This document shows, in pieces, positions 35,045 through 44,911 of a stretch of 64,000 nucleotides of DNA (positions are counted from its first letter, which is position 1; every line of letters begins with the position of its first letter). The notes below the pieces were generated by a model. The model saw nothing but the letters and a program-made list of their open reading frames with translations. It did not search any database and was not told the origin of the DNA. The translations under genes were made by a program, and so were the position numbers. Origin of the DNA: Polycladidibacter hongkongensis (GTDB taxonomy: Bacteria > Pseudomonadota > Alphaproteobacteria > Rhizobiales > Stappiaceae); NCBI RefSeq assembly GCF_001561995.1, contig NZ_LLWC01000022.1:186001-250000 (forward strand). The letters are read 5' to 3'.

Positions 35045-36088
35045 ATGCAAAGCACCTACCCACCGGGCCAATACAATCTCATAACCGATGTGCCGGGGCT
35101 AAAACTCGGTCACGCCACCGACACGGCTCTGAAATCAGGCAGTACCGTCCTCGTGCCGGATGAGCCCGCAGTTGCATCCATCGCTATTATGGGCGGCGCA
35201 CCGGGCACCCGCGACATAGCCCTGCTTGAACCTGAGCAAACGGTCGAGAAAGTCGATGCGCTTGTGCTCTCTGGCGGCTCCGCCTTTGGCCTCGACGCCG
35301 CCGGAGGGGTGCAAGCCGCCCTCGCCGAAGCAGGACGCGGCTTCGCTATCGGCCCGGTACGTGTTCCAATCACCCCAACAGCGATCCTCTTCGATCTGCT
35401 AAATGGCGGCGACAAAAACTGGGGCACATTTTCGCCCTACCGAGAACTCGGCTACCGCGCCGCAAAAGCCGCCCTTGCCAGTACCGACAAAGCGTTTTCC
35501 CTTGGTAGCGTTGGCGCTGGCACCGGCGCACTTACCGCCGATTTGAAAGGCGGTCTGGGTTCTGCTTCTTCCTGCTTGCCAAGCGGCGCAACACTTGGCG
35601 CGCTGGTTGCTGCCAACCCGCTCGGGCGCACAACCATCGGCTCTTCCAACCATTTCTGGGCCGCCCCTTTTGAGCAAAACCGGGAGTACGGCAATTGCGG
35701 CATGCCTTCACCGTGGCCGCAAGACGCAACCGAGCTTGTTACAAAACTCTCGCTCTCACAAGAGCCTGCCCAACCGCTATCCAACACCACCATCGCCATA
35801 ATAGCCACAGATCTGGCGCTCACCAAAGCACAGGCAAAGCGCATTGCCACCGTCGCCCATGACGGCATGGCGCGAGCAATCTTCCCATCGCACACCCCGC
35901 TAGATGGTGACTTGGTTTTTGTCCTCTCAACGGGCAGGCAAAAGCTAAAATCAGCCGATAGCGAACTGCTGGAGCTGGGCCACATCGCCGCCCTCACCCT
36001 CGCCCGTGCCATTGCCCGCGGCATTTATGAAGCCACACCAGAACCGGGCGATCTGCTCCCCTGTTGGCGGCAACGCCACAAAGTCTAA
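35045..36088 (+). CDS. P1/S58 family peptidase (DmpA-like aminopeptidase)
   Basis: An N-terminal nucleophile hydrolase of 347 residues. The family opening NLITDVPGLKLGHATD and the stretch VLSGGSAFGLDAAGGVQAAL are clear. Auto-cleavage in this family occurs before a Ser/Thr near the middle; GLGSASS or the following stretch is the likely region. DmpA relatives cleave N-terminal D- or beta-amino acids; others are uncharacterised. The start at 35045 is chosen over the open frame from 34997 on homology. Confidence 0.85.
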   Translation: MQSTYPPGQYNLITDVPGLKLGHATDTALKSGSTVLVPDEPAVASIAIMGGAPGTRDIALLEPEQTVEKVDALVLSGGSAFGLDAAGGVQAALAEAGRGFAIGPVRVPITPTAILFDLLNGGDKNWGTFSPYRELGYRAAKAALASTDKAFSLGSVGAGTGALTADLKGGLGSASSCLPSGATLGALVAANPLGRTTIGSSNHFWAAPFEQNREYGNCGMPSPWPQDATELVTKLSLSQEPAQPLSNTTIAIIATDLALTKAQAKRIATVAHDGMARAIFPSHTPLDGDLVFVLSTGRQKLKSADSELLELGHIAALTLARAIARGIYEATPEPGDLLPCWRQRHKV

Positions 36089-36099
36089 TTGCAAAAGAA

Positions 36100-36137
36100 G
36101 AGCGCCGCCCGTGGTGTTGGACACGGAAGCGGCGCTC
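36100..36137 (-). terminator. Extended hairpin between P1 peptidase and RND permease
   Basis: GAGCGCCGC-CCGTG ... CACGG-AA-GCGGCGCTC. On the minus strand it is followed by TTCTTTTGC, so it may end the efflux operon as well as the convergent peptidase gene. Confidence 0.55.
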
Positions 36138-36231
36138 GAAAAGCATTGGCGGATCTGCGGTTTATCCCGCCAACGCAATCTGGTGTTTAGGTAATCACTC
36201 CGCCGGAGGTCTCACCCCCGGCGAACATTTT

Positions 36232-39200
36232 TTATGCAGGTTCCGGCGCATTCTCCTGTGCTTTCACGGCAACAAGAGGAGCCTCAACAGAGGGCTCGGT
36301 TGGCTCCGATCCACCCTTGTTATCGCCATAGCGAACGCCGTGGAACAGGGCGAACAACACTGGCACTGCAATCAAGGTCAATACGGTTGCAAAGGACAAT
36401 CCGCCCATAATAGTCACCGACATCGAGCGGAACATGGGATCAACAATCAACGGCGCCATACCGAGGATCGTGGTCACCGCTGCCATACACACCGGGCGCA
36501 AACGTGAAACCGAAGCATCAACAATCGCGGCAATTTTGTCCTTACCTTCATCAATCTGCACATCAATCTCCTCAAGCAACACAATCGCGTTCTTGATGAG
36601 CATGCCGGACAAGGAGAGGAAACCGAGGATCGCCATGAAGTCAAAGGGAAAGCCGGTGCCAAGCAAGGCAATTGTCACACCGTTGATTGCCATGGGTACC
36701 GTAAGCCAGATGATCAGAGGTTCACGGACACGGGCAAACAACAAAATGGTGATGATGATCATAATCAAGAAGCTGATCGGCTGTTTGCTGCCCAGCGCTT
36801 CTTGAGCCTCCGCCGAGCTTTCAAACTCGCCGCCCCACTCCATTTCGTAGCCCCTAGGCAAGGCAATAGCTTCTATCGCTCCGCGAACCCGCGCATGAGC
36901 AACAGATGCCAGCTCATCCGGAGCACTTTGCGATAGCACCGTAATTGTCCGTACCCGGTCACGCCGACGGATGACCGTGTCCTCGATCGAGGTACGCACA
37001 TCGCTCGTCACCTGATCAATCGGGATGTATTTGCGTTGCTGCGAGCTCCACACCAGTGTGTTGATGAGTGCTTCACTAGCACTCACACCTTCACCGCGTT
37101 CCCGCTTGGCTACAATCGGAATAATTTCATCATCATCCCGGTAGCTGCCGGCACGCAAACCGTCAGAGGAAAACTGGATCGATTGAGCCAAGTCCCGGCG
37201 GGTAATCCCGGCAATCCGGGCTCGCTGTTCGTCGAACATCGGCTGAATTACCAGCTCCCGTTCGCGCCAGTCAGAGCGCACATCAGACAAACGATACTGA
37301 GGGTCTTTAAAGATTTCCAGCGCTTGAGCGGACAATTCGCGCAGCACACCTGCGTCCGGTCCGCTAAAGCGCACCTGCACATCAGCACCCGTCGGCGGGC
37401 CAAAGACCAGCCGTTCTGTCGTCACCATCGCATTGGGGAACGTGTCACGTCCATAGGCGCGCACTTTAAGCGCCAGATCGTCAATCACCTCAGTGTTTTT
37501 AGTGCGTACAATGATCTGCCCATAGTTGGAAGTCCGGTCCTGCGCCCCGTAGGTGAGCATAAACCGCGTTGCCCCTTCACCAACGAATGACGTTGTCGCC
37601 GTTACATTCGGATCTTGGCGCAGCATCTCGTCTAGCTTGCGCATGTCCCGTACGGTCGCATGCATATCGCTTCCCTGCGGCAGCCAATAGTTCACATAGA
37701 GCAGCGGCGTGGCCGAATTCGGGAAGAACGCGTTAGAGACAAACTGGAACATAAAGATGCTGGTCGCCGTAAGGCCAACAAGACCTGCAATTGTTACCCA
37801 GCGCAGCCGCAGAGCTAATGTCAGCCACGCACGGTAAAAGCGATAGAGAAATCCGCCATACGGATCCTTGCCGTCCTCACCACTGCCTTGCACAAAGAAA
37901 TAACTGCCAAACAGCGGGGTCACTGCAATAGCAAACACCCAAGACATAAACAGTGATATGGAAACCACAGCAAACAGCGAGAACATAAACTCGCCCGTTG
38001 TATCTTGAGAAAGACCAATACCGGCAAACGCCATCAGGCCGATAATTGTCGCCCCGAGCAGCGGCCACATAGTCTGCTTCACAATCAGCGAAGCCGATTT
38101 AACAGCGCTCTTGCCGCGCTGCATATTAATCATCATACCTTCGGCAATCACAATGGCGTTGTCAACGAGCATCCCCATGGCAATCACCAATGCACCCAGC
38201 GAGATCCGCTCCAGCTCAATGTTAAACAAGTGCATAAAGAAGACCGTCGATAGCACCGTGAGCAAAAGCACAGAACCGACAACAACAGCCGCCCGCCAAC
38301 CCATAAAGATACCAAGAACGGCAATTACAATTGCCACCGAGATGATCAGGTTGACAATGAAATCACTCACTGCCTTGTCAACAACCACATGCTGCTCATA
38401 AATCGGCGTGATTTCCATACCAATCGGCAAGGCGGCCCGAATGTCGTTGATTTTCGCTTCCACCTTCTCGCCAACAGCGACGATATTTGTGTTCTCTAGT
38501 GCAGCAATACCGATTGTCACCGCCGGTTGCCCATCGAAGAAGATCTTGCTCTTCGGCTTCTCAGGTTCACCAATGCGCAAAGTCGCCACATCAGACAGGC
38601 GTACCATTGCGGTAGAACCCGGCTGGCCAACAACAAGACCCTGAATGCTCTGATAGGTATGGAACGCAGAGTCCGTCGAGATTCGCATCCGAAGATCGCC
38701 TGAACGCGAAGACCCATCGCTTTGTACGGCGTTTTCCGCTTTCAGAACATTCATGACATCGCTAAGCGTAATGCCGAGCTGCGCTAAGCGATCCTGATTG
38801 ATGTCGATGTAGATGACATCCTCCGGCAAACCGGAAACCTGCACCTTAGCCACGTTTTCAACGGCAAGCAGCTCGCGGCGCACATCTTTGACAACCCGGC
38901 GCATCTCGCGGTTGCTATAGCCCTCGGCGGTAAACGCATAGAACAAGCCAAACACATCGCCAAAACTGTCATAAACAACAGGATCCCGCACCCCATCTGG
39001 CAGATGCGGGCGCGCATCATTCACCTTACGGCGCAGCTCGTCCCACACTTGCGGCAGCGTGGCGCCATCATAGGTGTCTTTGATTTCCACCTCGATGCGC
39101 GACAAACCGGGTTCGGTCGTCGAGCGCAGCTCATCAAGCTGCGGCATCTGCTGAATTGCTGTTTCCAGCACTTCAGTCACTTCCTGCTCAACTTCTTCAG

Positions 39201-39366
39201 CGCTCGCGCCCGGATAAGAAGTGATCACCTGCGCCACTTTAATAGTAAACGCCGGATCTTCTAGCCGACCAATGTTGGTCAGCGCCCATATGCCACCAAG
39301 AAGGGCAATAAGGACAACCATCCAAACATTGACCGGTTTTTTGATTGAATAATTTGCAATATCCAT
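36232..39366 (-). CDS. RND efflux transporter permease subunit (AcrB-like)
   Basis: A proton-driven inner-membrane pump of 1044 residues and 12 helices with two large periplasmic loops. It starts MDIANYSIKKPVNVWMVVLI. In helix 4 the usual Asp-Asp proton pair reads Asp-Asn (MGMLVDNAIVIAEG), while the helix-10 Lys is kept (GMLIKNAIVLLEEID). The Asp-Asn form is found in a subgroup of RND pumps. It follows the adaptor gene by 14 bases on the same strand. No outer-membrane factor is encoded here, so TolC or another must serve. The drug or metabolite substrate is unknown. Confidence 0.93.
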   Translation of the reverse strand: MDIANYSIKKPVNVWMVVLIALLGGIWALTNIGRLEDPAFTIKVAQVITSYPGASAEEVEQEVTEVLETAIQQMPQLDELRSTTEPGLSRIEVEIKDTYDGATLPQVWDELRRKVNDARPHLPDGVRDPVVYDSFGDVFGLFYAFTAEGYSNREMRRVVKDVRRELLAVENVAKVQVSGLPEDVIYIDINQDRLAQLGITLSDVMNVLKAENAVQSDGSSRSGDLRMRISTDSAFHTYQSIQGLVVGQPGSTAMVRLSDVATLRIGEPEKPKSKIFFDGQPAVTIGIAALENTNIVAVGEKVEAKINDIRAALPIGMEITPIYEQHVVVDKAVSDFIVNLIISVAIVIAVLGIFMGWRAAVVVGSVLLLTVLSTVFFMHLFNIELERISLGALVIAMGMLVDNAIVIAEGMMINMQRGKSAVKSASLIVKQTMWPLLGATIIGLMAFAGIGLSQDTTGEFMFSLFAVVSISLFMSWVFAIAVTPLFGSYFFVQGSGEDGKDPYGGFLYRFYRAWLTLALRLRWVTIAGLVGLTATSIFMFQFVSNAFFPNSATPLLYVNYWLPQGSDMHATVRDMRKLDEMLRQDPNVTATTSFVGEGATRFMLTYGAQDRTSNYGQIIVRTKNTEVIDDLALKVRAYGRDTFPNAMVTTERLVFGPPTGADVQVRFSGPDAGVLRELSAQALEIFKDPQYRLSDVRSDWRERELVIQPMFDEQRARIAGITRRDLAQSIQFSSDGLRAGSYRDDDEIIPIVAKRERGEGVSASEALINTLVWSSQQRKYIPIDQVTSDVRTSIEDTVIRRRDRVRTITVLSQSAPDELASVAHARVRGAIEAIALPRGYEMEWGGEFESSAEAQEALGSKQPISFLIMIIITILLFARVREPLIIWLTVPMAINGVTIALLGTGFPFDFMAILGFLSLSGMLIKNAIVLLEEIDVQIDEGKDKIAAIVDASVSRLRPVCMAAVTTILGMAPLIVDPMFRSMSVTIMGGLSFATVLTLIAVPVLFALFHGVRYGDNKGGSEPTEPSVEAPLVAVKAQENAPEPA

Positions 39367-39380
39367 AAAACTACACGCCG

Positions 39381-40475
39381 TTAATTGCCAAGTGGCTGAA
39401 TAACTTGACCGTCCTGCAAGTGTGCAACACCTGCAACCACGATCGTCTCACCTGCATCCACACCGCCGGAAATCGTCACCAACGGCCCAAGCACTTGGCC
39501 CAGCTGCACAGCACGTTTGCTAATCGCATTGGTCGTACCGTTAACGATCCAGACAAAGCTGGTTTTATCCGGGTTCATGCCAATCGCAGATGTCGGCAGC
39601 AAAATGCCATCATTTCCAGCTACGTGCGGCGAGCGCGCATCAATACGTACACTTGCTGTCATGCCCGGAAAAATCGAAAGGTCATTCGGATAAGGCATAG
39701 CAAGCGTAACCCGATAGGTCTGGGTAACCGGATCCGCTTCTGTCGAATGCTCGCGGTAGGTCAGCTGGTATGCCTTGCCCGGATTTGCTGGAAACTCGGC
39801 TGTCATTGATCGAAGGTCAGAATTAATCGCCTGCGCAAACAGGGTTTCAGGCACATTGATATCAATCTGCACCTCACTGACATCCTGAAGACGCAGCACC
39901 GCATTCCCTTGCCCCACTGTGGTGAAGTTATCTACCAAGCGCTTGGTAATGATCGCATCAAACGGAGCCACCAGCTTGGTATAGCCCATATTTTGCTCGG
40001 CTTTATCAAGGGTCACTTTCGCCAAGTCATAGGCGGTCCGTGTCTTGTCAAAAGCCCCTTGCGAAATCACTTGTTTCTTAAGCAGCTCATCATAACGCTG
40101 CAAATCAAGTTTCTTTTGCTCGTAGTTAACTTTCGCTTCACGCAGAATGTTTTCATAATCAGTCGGGTCAAGCGCCGCGATCAGATCTCCCTTCTTCACC
40201 CGCTGGCTTTCCAGCACTGGCAATTCGTTGAGCTGCCCACTCACACGAAATGCCATATTCACCGTTTGCACCGCCTCGACACGGCCGGTAAAGCTGCGCG
40301 TGTACAACCCCTGCTGCTCCACAATTTGCAGGACTTTTGCAGGGCGCGGAGCAGCTTCGGTTGCGGCATTTGCATCACTTGCCGGCTTTTGACAACCTGC
40401 CAACAAGCCAAGCCCACCGAGGCTCAAGGCAGCGATTACACCAAATTTCATCATGTCTTTATTCAGTTTCAACAT
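39381..40475 (-). CDS. RND efflux periplasmic adaptor (MFP) lipoprotein
   Basis: The membrane-fusion partner of the RND pump, 364 residues. The start at 40475 gives a lipoprotein signal (GVIAALSLGGLGLLAGC, lipobox LLAGC near residue 28). The barrel-sandwich half-motif ALDPTDYENILREA, the helical hairpin and the second half-motif LVAPFDAIITKRLV follow. The gene overlaps the TetR stop by 17 bases, tying the regulator, adaptor and pump into one transcript. Confidence 0.92.
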   Translation of the reverse strand: MLKLNKDMMKFGVIAALSLGGLGLLAGCQKPASDANAATEAAPRPAKVLQIVEQQGLYTRSFTGRVEAVQTVNMAFRVSGQLNELPVLESQRVKKGDLIAALDPTDYENILREAKVNYEQKKLDLQRYDELLKKQVISQGAFDKTRTAYDLAKVTLDKAEQNMGYTKLVAPFDAIITKRLVDNFTTVGQGNAVLRLQDVSEVQIDINVPETLFAQAINSDLRSMTAEFPANPGKAYQLTYREHSTEADPVTQTYRVTLAMPYPNDLSIFPGMTASVRIDARSPHVAGNDGILLPTSAIGMNPDKTSFVWIVNGTTNAISKRAVQLGQVLGPLVTISGGVDAGETIVVAGVAHLQDGQVIQPLGN

Positions 40476-41049
40476 GGCAATAACCTGAATTTTGAGCCGC
40501 TTGCACGCGGCCCGTGGAGGGAGAGATAAGCAGGGCGCGCAAAGCAGCAATGGCAGCCCCTATTTCTTCTTGGGATTTCCCTTCGATCCCCAAAGCGTGG
40601 CGCAGATGCAGGCCATCCAAGGCCAGCAGAACGATAAAAGCCATCATTGGATCTCGAGCTTCGGATTCGATCAAAGGTTCGATTTCAAAACACAACTCGC
40701 GAAATCTACAGAGCAACTCCGGCCTGTCTGCAGAAACTGTCAAAATTGCATGAGACAACCGGCGTTCGGCAACCATGCAATAAACGTCTATCAGGGCTCG
40801 AATAGTGGGGTCATTCAGGCCTTCGGCTTGGTATTCCTTACGCTTTCTAAAGACCAACTCTTGAAAACGGCTCACCAGTCGCTCAACCATCGAGCCAAGC
40901 AATTCGTCTTTGCTACGAAAGTTATAAAGCAACCCACCCTTAGAGTAGCCCGCTTCTTGCGCAACCGCCTCTAGGGTAAGATTGGCGACCCCAGCCCGAC
41001 CTATGATCACCTCGGTTGCATCCAGCAATATGTCCCTTGCACTTTCCAA
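40459..41049 (-). CDS. TetR-family regulator of the efflux operon
   Basis: A 196-residue repressor. The N-terminal helix-turn-helix is typical (ILLDATEVIIGRAGVANLTLEAVAQEAGYSKGGLLYNFRSKDELL, about residues 6-50). A helical ligand domain follows. It is the first gene of the operon, so it probably represses its own pump and releases in the presence of a substrate. Operator-like tandem repeats lie 46-86 bases upstream. Confidence 0.9.
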   Translation of the reverse strand: MESARDILLDATEVIIGRAGVANLTLEAVAQEAGYSKGGLLYNFRSKDELLGSMVERLVSRFQELVFRKRKEYQAEGLNDPTIRALIDVYCMVAERRLSHAILTVSADRPELLCRFRELCFEIEPLIESEARDPMMAFIVLLALDGLHLRHALGIEGKSQEEIGAAIAALRALLISPSTGRVQAAQNSGYCHVETE

Positions 41050-41094
41050 GGCTTCATTCCTTCAAGATACACTTCGAATTTTCTAGACTCATCA

Positions 41095-41134
41095 GTCGGT
41101 TTCTGCACCGCCTGGTCGGTTTCTATACCGGCTG
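41095..41134 (-). promoter_or_regulatory. Tandem 20-bp repeat, candidate TetR operator
   Basis: Two directly adjacent copies, GTCGGTTTCTGCACCGCCTG (41095-41114) and GTCGGTTTCTATACCGGCTG (41115-41134), differ at three positions. Each contains the small inverted repeat CGGT-N6-ACCG. A partial third copy (GACGGTAC) follows. The position, upstream of the TetR start, fits an autoregulatory operator. Confidence 0.6.
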
Positions 41135-41180
41135 GACGGTACTGTCAATTACACACGCGGGCGCAAGTATCAAAACAACA

Positions 41181-41228
41181 CAAAAACAACCCCACATACC
41201 GCCCGAAGCACAGGTGATATGTGGGGTT
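41181..41228 (-). terminator. Terminator of the indolepyruvate oxidoreductase gene
   Basis: Arms AACCCCACATA (41188-41198) and TATGTGGGGTT (41218-41228), perfect over 11 bp. On the minus strand they are followed by GTTTTTGTG. Confidence 0.7.
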
Positions 41229-41259
41229 GATTTATTTAGCGTTTTGTAAGGCTTAAAGC

Positions 41260-44200
41260 TTACTCGGCAGCCTCTTTGAAGGGCACAGTGGTCGGGTCGT
41301 CTTGCAGCAAGGCGATCAATTTCTGGCGCCGCTGCGCAGCCGCGCTAAGGGACTGGGCCTTCACAACACCAAAGCCCCTGACCGAATCAGGCACGCGCAT
41401 TAAATCAACCAGAAGACCATAATTTGCAACTCCAACGCGACCTGTGACCCGGATCACATCCCGCTCGAACCGCCGCATTAACTGCCGCTCGTCCCGCCGC
41501 TCTTGCGTGTGACCAAACGGATCATAAGCTTTCCCTCGCAGCCATTTGCCCTTTGCCAACAACTTGAAGGCGGAAAACACCCACGGCCCAAAGGCCAGCT
41601 TTTTTGGCCGTCCGGTTTTCTTGTCCTTACCCAAAGGCCAAAGTGGCGGCGCCAGCATTACCTTAAGCTTGCGTGGCTGTTCAAACTGCGCCATCAGCTT
41701 TTGCTTAAAGGCCGGATCGGCATAAAGCCGCGCCACCTCATACTCGTCCTTATAAGCCATCACCTTGTAAAGCATCTCTGCCGCTGTGCGGGTCAGCTCC
41801 ATAGTTCCAAGCCCGAATTCTGCATCACGTTCACGCAGCTTATCTAGCAAACGACGATATCGCCGCCCATAGGCCGTATCCTGATAGGCCTCAAGCTCTT
41901 GCTGGTAAAACTTGATAAGCTCTTTTAGCCCGAGCGCCGCTTGCGCTTCTCCCTTTGGTAACGCCTGCAAGATTTCGCCCGGCTGTGCCATGAGCACGCG
42001 CCCGGCCAGAAACGCCCTCTGGTTCTGCTGCGCAGCTGCGCCGTTAAGCTCAATTGCGGCGAAAATGCCCTCCTGCGAAAGCGGCAACGCTCCTGCCTGA
42101 TAGGCCATCCCCACCAACATCATATTGGCGAAAATCATATCGCCGAAGAGTTGCTCGGCGATCCGCGCCATATCGTGATGCACAAAACGCTTTGCCCCTT
42201 CCTCAAGCGCCCGCACCATGGCCGAGGTGTCATAGCTCTGGCGTTGCTTCATCACAAATTCCGAAGTGGGCGCCACTTGGCCATTTGCCAGCGCCAAAGT
42301 GCGCGAGGAATTCAGCAAGGCCAGCTGCTCAGCCTTGGCAGCCACCAGCATATCACTGGCCAGCAGGACATCCAGTGTCCCGGTTGGCACACGCGGCCCT
42401 TCGATCTGCGCATCCGTCGCCGCAAATCGCACATGCGAAGTAACAGGCCCGCCCTTTTGCGCCAAACCGGTCATATCCAAAGTCGAGGCCTGCAATCCCT
42501 GTATATGCGCCGCCATTGCCAGCACCGCCGCAACTGTGGTGACCCCCATCCCGCCGATCCCGGCCACCAGCAAATTTACCGGTTCACGCAAACTCGAGGG
42601 TTGCACAGCTGGCAAGCGCTCGGCCATACCGGCAAGATCTAGCGAAATTGTCGCTGCCTTGCGCAAACTCGCCCCTTCCACATAAACAAAAGAGGGGCAA
42701 AACCCTTTGACGCAAGAGAAGTCTTTGTTACAGGAGGATTGGTTGATGCGCCGCTTTTCACCAAACGGCGTATCAAGCGGCTCAATCGACAAGCAGTTTG
42801 ACTGTACCGAACAGTCACCACACCCCTCACACACGCGCTCATTTACAAAAAGCCGCAGGTCCGGATCATCCATCAGGCCACGCTTGCGCCGCCGCCGCTT
42901 TTCCGATGCACAGGTCTGATCATAAACAATAACAGAAACACCCGCGCCCCGCGCCAGCTCTTCCTGCACCTGCATCAAATCATCGCGGTGACGGGCTTTT
43001 ATGCCTTTAGGTAAGCGGACCGCGTCGCCATAAAGCTCTGGCGTTTCACTCAGCAGCGCCACCTCGCGCACGCCCTCTGCTTTGATCTGCGCTAACAAAT
43101 CAGGTACGCTCAATGTTCCATCAATGGGTTGCCCTCCTGTCATGGCAACCGCATCATTGTAAAGCACCTTGTAGGTCATCGACACGTTTGCCGCCACGGC
43201 TTGCCGGATAGCCAGAATTCCGGAATGGAAATAGGTGCCATCCCCCATATTTGCATAGACATGCTTATCCTTGGCGAATGGAGCCTGACCTACCCACAGC
43301 ACACCCTCTCCGCCCATGGCCACCTGCCCATCGGTGGTACGCCCGTTGATCTCCGACATGGCATGGCAGCCAATGCCCGGCATGGCGCGCGCGCCCTCCG
43401 GTATCACCGTAGAAGAGTTGTGCGGGCAGCCAGAGCAGAAATACGGCATCCGCACCCCGCTTTCCCCATGCCCCTGCGCCCACATCTGCTGCTGTGTCAT
43501 CTGCCGTGACACCGCGCGCATCTGCGCCCCTTGCATATCCTCTGGCAAAAAGGCGCGCAGAGCCTGAATAATCTCGGCAATGGACAGCTCCAACACATCA
43601 GAGAGCACCACCTCACCGTTTGGCGCTTTCTTGCCCCAGATCTGCGGACGTTGCTCTGGCGCCCATCCATAAGCAATGTCTTTGATCTGCGGCTCGATGA
43701 AGGCGCGCTTGTGCTCCACCACCATCAGCTTTTCCAACCCACGGGCAAAGCCGGAGATCGCGGTGGGTTCAAGCGGATACGGCATCGCCACCTTAAACAC
43801 CGAAAGCCCCAGCTCCCGCGCCCGCGCATCGTTAATCCCGCACAGCTCAAGCGCCTGACACACATCGCGAAAGGCTTTGCCGCTGGCCACAAGCCCAAGA
43901 CGCGGCTTGCTGGCACCAAATGCCACCCGGTCCAATCCGTTGGCCCGCACATAGGCCTGCGCCGCTGGTAAGCGGATATCCCGCAACAGGCGCTCGGTCT
44001 CCAGCCGGTTTCCCAGCAACAACACCCTGTTAAGCTCTGCCGAGCGCCGCGGATCCTCTTCAACAGGATGCAAAAACACCCGGCGCCCCTGCCCCACATG
44101 CACAGTTGCCGAAGCATCCATCGTATCTGCAAGGCAAATCAACCCGCTCCACAGGCCGCAATAGCGCGACATTTCCAGCCCATGCTGCCCATGATCAAGC

Positions 44201-44745
44201 ACATCTTGAATATCGGCAGGATTAAAAACCGGCATCTCCGCATGTTGAAAAAAGAATTCGCTCTGCGCTGGCAAAATAGATGACTTTGCCAAATGGTCAT
44301 CACCCGCCAACGCCAGCACGCCGCCGTTCCTGTCAGTTCCACTGGCATTTGCCTGTTTCAAAACGTCGCCAGCGCGGTCAACTCCAGGCGCTTTGCCGTA
44401 CCACATGCCAAACACACCATCAAAGGAACTCCCCTTCCCGTGTTGGCGCACCTTCTGCGTGCCCCAGACCGCAGTTGCCCCCAGCTCCTCGTTAAGGCCG
44501 GGCTGAAAATGAATATTGAGCGGTGCTAAAATATTCTCGCACCTCGCCAACTCGCTATCGAACCCACCCAGCGGTGAGCCACGGTAGCCGGAAACAAAAC
44601 CACCCGTCTTGAGGCCAATTTCGCTATCCAGTCGCGAACGCTCCAGCGCAATCCGCACCAAAGCCTGAATACCGCTAATGTAGATTCCGTCCTGTTCTTT
44701 GCTATACTTGTCGCCAAGCTGCACACTTCGCAAAACAGCAGTCAT
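41260..44745 (-). CDS. Indolepyruvate ferredoxin oxidoreductase, fused alpha-beta type
   Basis: A large (about 1161-residue) 2-oxoacid oxidoreductase that decarboxylates aryl pyruvates from aromatic amino acid breakdown to acyl-CoA. The start at 44745 (MTAVLRSVQLGDKYSKEQDG) follows GGAGAA; the upstream frame lacks homology. Order: pyrimidine-binding core (GYRGSPLGGFD), thiamine diphosphate-binding part (CSGCPHNSSTVIPEG and GDGTYFHSGILAIRQ), ferredoxin-like Cys cluster (CEGCGDCSVQSNCLS), then the gamma-type domain (GIGGMGVTTVAAVLAMAA). The fused layout is usual in Alpha- and Betaproteobacteria. It is divergent from an Lrp-family gene. Confidence 0.93.
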   Translation of the reverse strand: MTAVLRSVQLGDKYSKEQDGIYISGIQALVRIALERSRLDSEIGLKTGGFVSGYRGSPLGGFDSELARCENILAPLNIHFQPGLNEELGATAVWGTQKVRQHGKGSSFDGVFGMWYGKAPGVDRAGDVLKQANASGTDRNGGVLALAGDDHLAKSSILPAQSEFFFQHAEMPVFNPADIQDVLDHGQHGLEMSRYCGLWSGLICLADTMDASATVHVGQGRRVFLHPVEEDPRRSAELNRVLLLGNRLETERLLRDIRLPAAQAYVRANGLDRVAFGASKPRLGLVASGKAFRDVCQALELCGINDARARELGLSVFKVAMPYPLEPTAISGFARGLEKLMVVEHKRAFIEPQIKDIAYGWAPEQRPQIWGKKAPNGEVVLSDVLELSIAEIIQALRAFLPEDMQGAQMRAVSRQMTQQQMWAQGHGESGVRMPYFCSGCPHNSSTVIPEGARAMPGIGCHAMSEINGRTTDGQVAMGGEGVLWVGQAPFAKDKHVYANMGDGTYFHSGILAIRQAVAANVSMTYKVLYNDAVAMTGGQPIDGTLSVPDLLAQIKAEGVREVALLSETPELYGDAVRLPKGIKARHRDDLMQVQEELARGAGVSVIVYDQTCASEKRRRRKRGLMDDPDLRLFVNERVCEGCGDCSVQSNCLSIEPLDTPFGEKRRINQSSCNKDFSCVKGFCPSFVYVEGASLRKAATISLDLAGMAERLPAVQPSSLREPVNLLVAGIGGMGVTTVAAVLAMAAHIQGLQASTLDMTGLAQKGGPVTSHVRFAATDAQIEGPRVPTGTLDVLLASDMLVAAKAEQLALLNSSRTLALANGQVAPTSEFVMKQRQSYDTSAMVRALEEGAKRFVHHDMARIAEQLFGDMIFANMMLVGMAYQAGALPLSQEGIFAAIELNGAAAQQNQRAFLAGRVLMAQPGEILQALPKGEAQAALGLKELIKFYQQELEAYQDTAYGRRYRRLLDKLRERDAEFGLGTMELTRTAAEMLYKVMAYKDEYEVARLYADPAFKQKLMAQFEQPRKLKVMLAPPLWPLGKDKKTGRPKKLAFGPWVFSAFKLLAKGKWLRGKAYDPFGHTQERRDERQLMRRFERDVIRVTGRVGVANYGLLVDLMRVPDSVRGFGVVKAQSLSAAAQRRQKLIALLQDDPTTVPFKEAAE

Positions 44746-44911
44746 TGCGCAGTTCTCCTCTCCCATCAGGAAACGAGGAAGACCGTTAGTCCGTCCACTG
44801 GTCTTTCCCGCCCTCCGTCCAGACCTATTTTGATCCTTCACAGCCGCAACATCTGTGCTATCCTACCAAGAAATACCTATAAATACGAAAAATATATCCT
44901 CCAGAGGCTAC

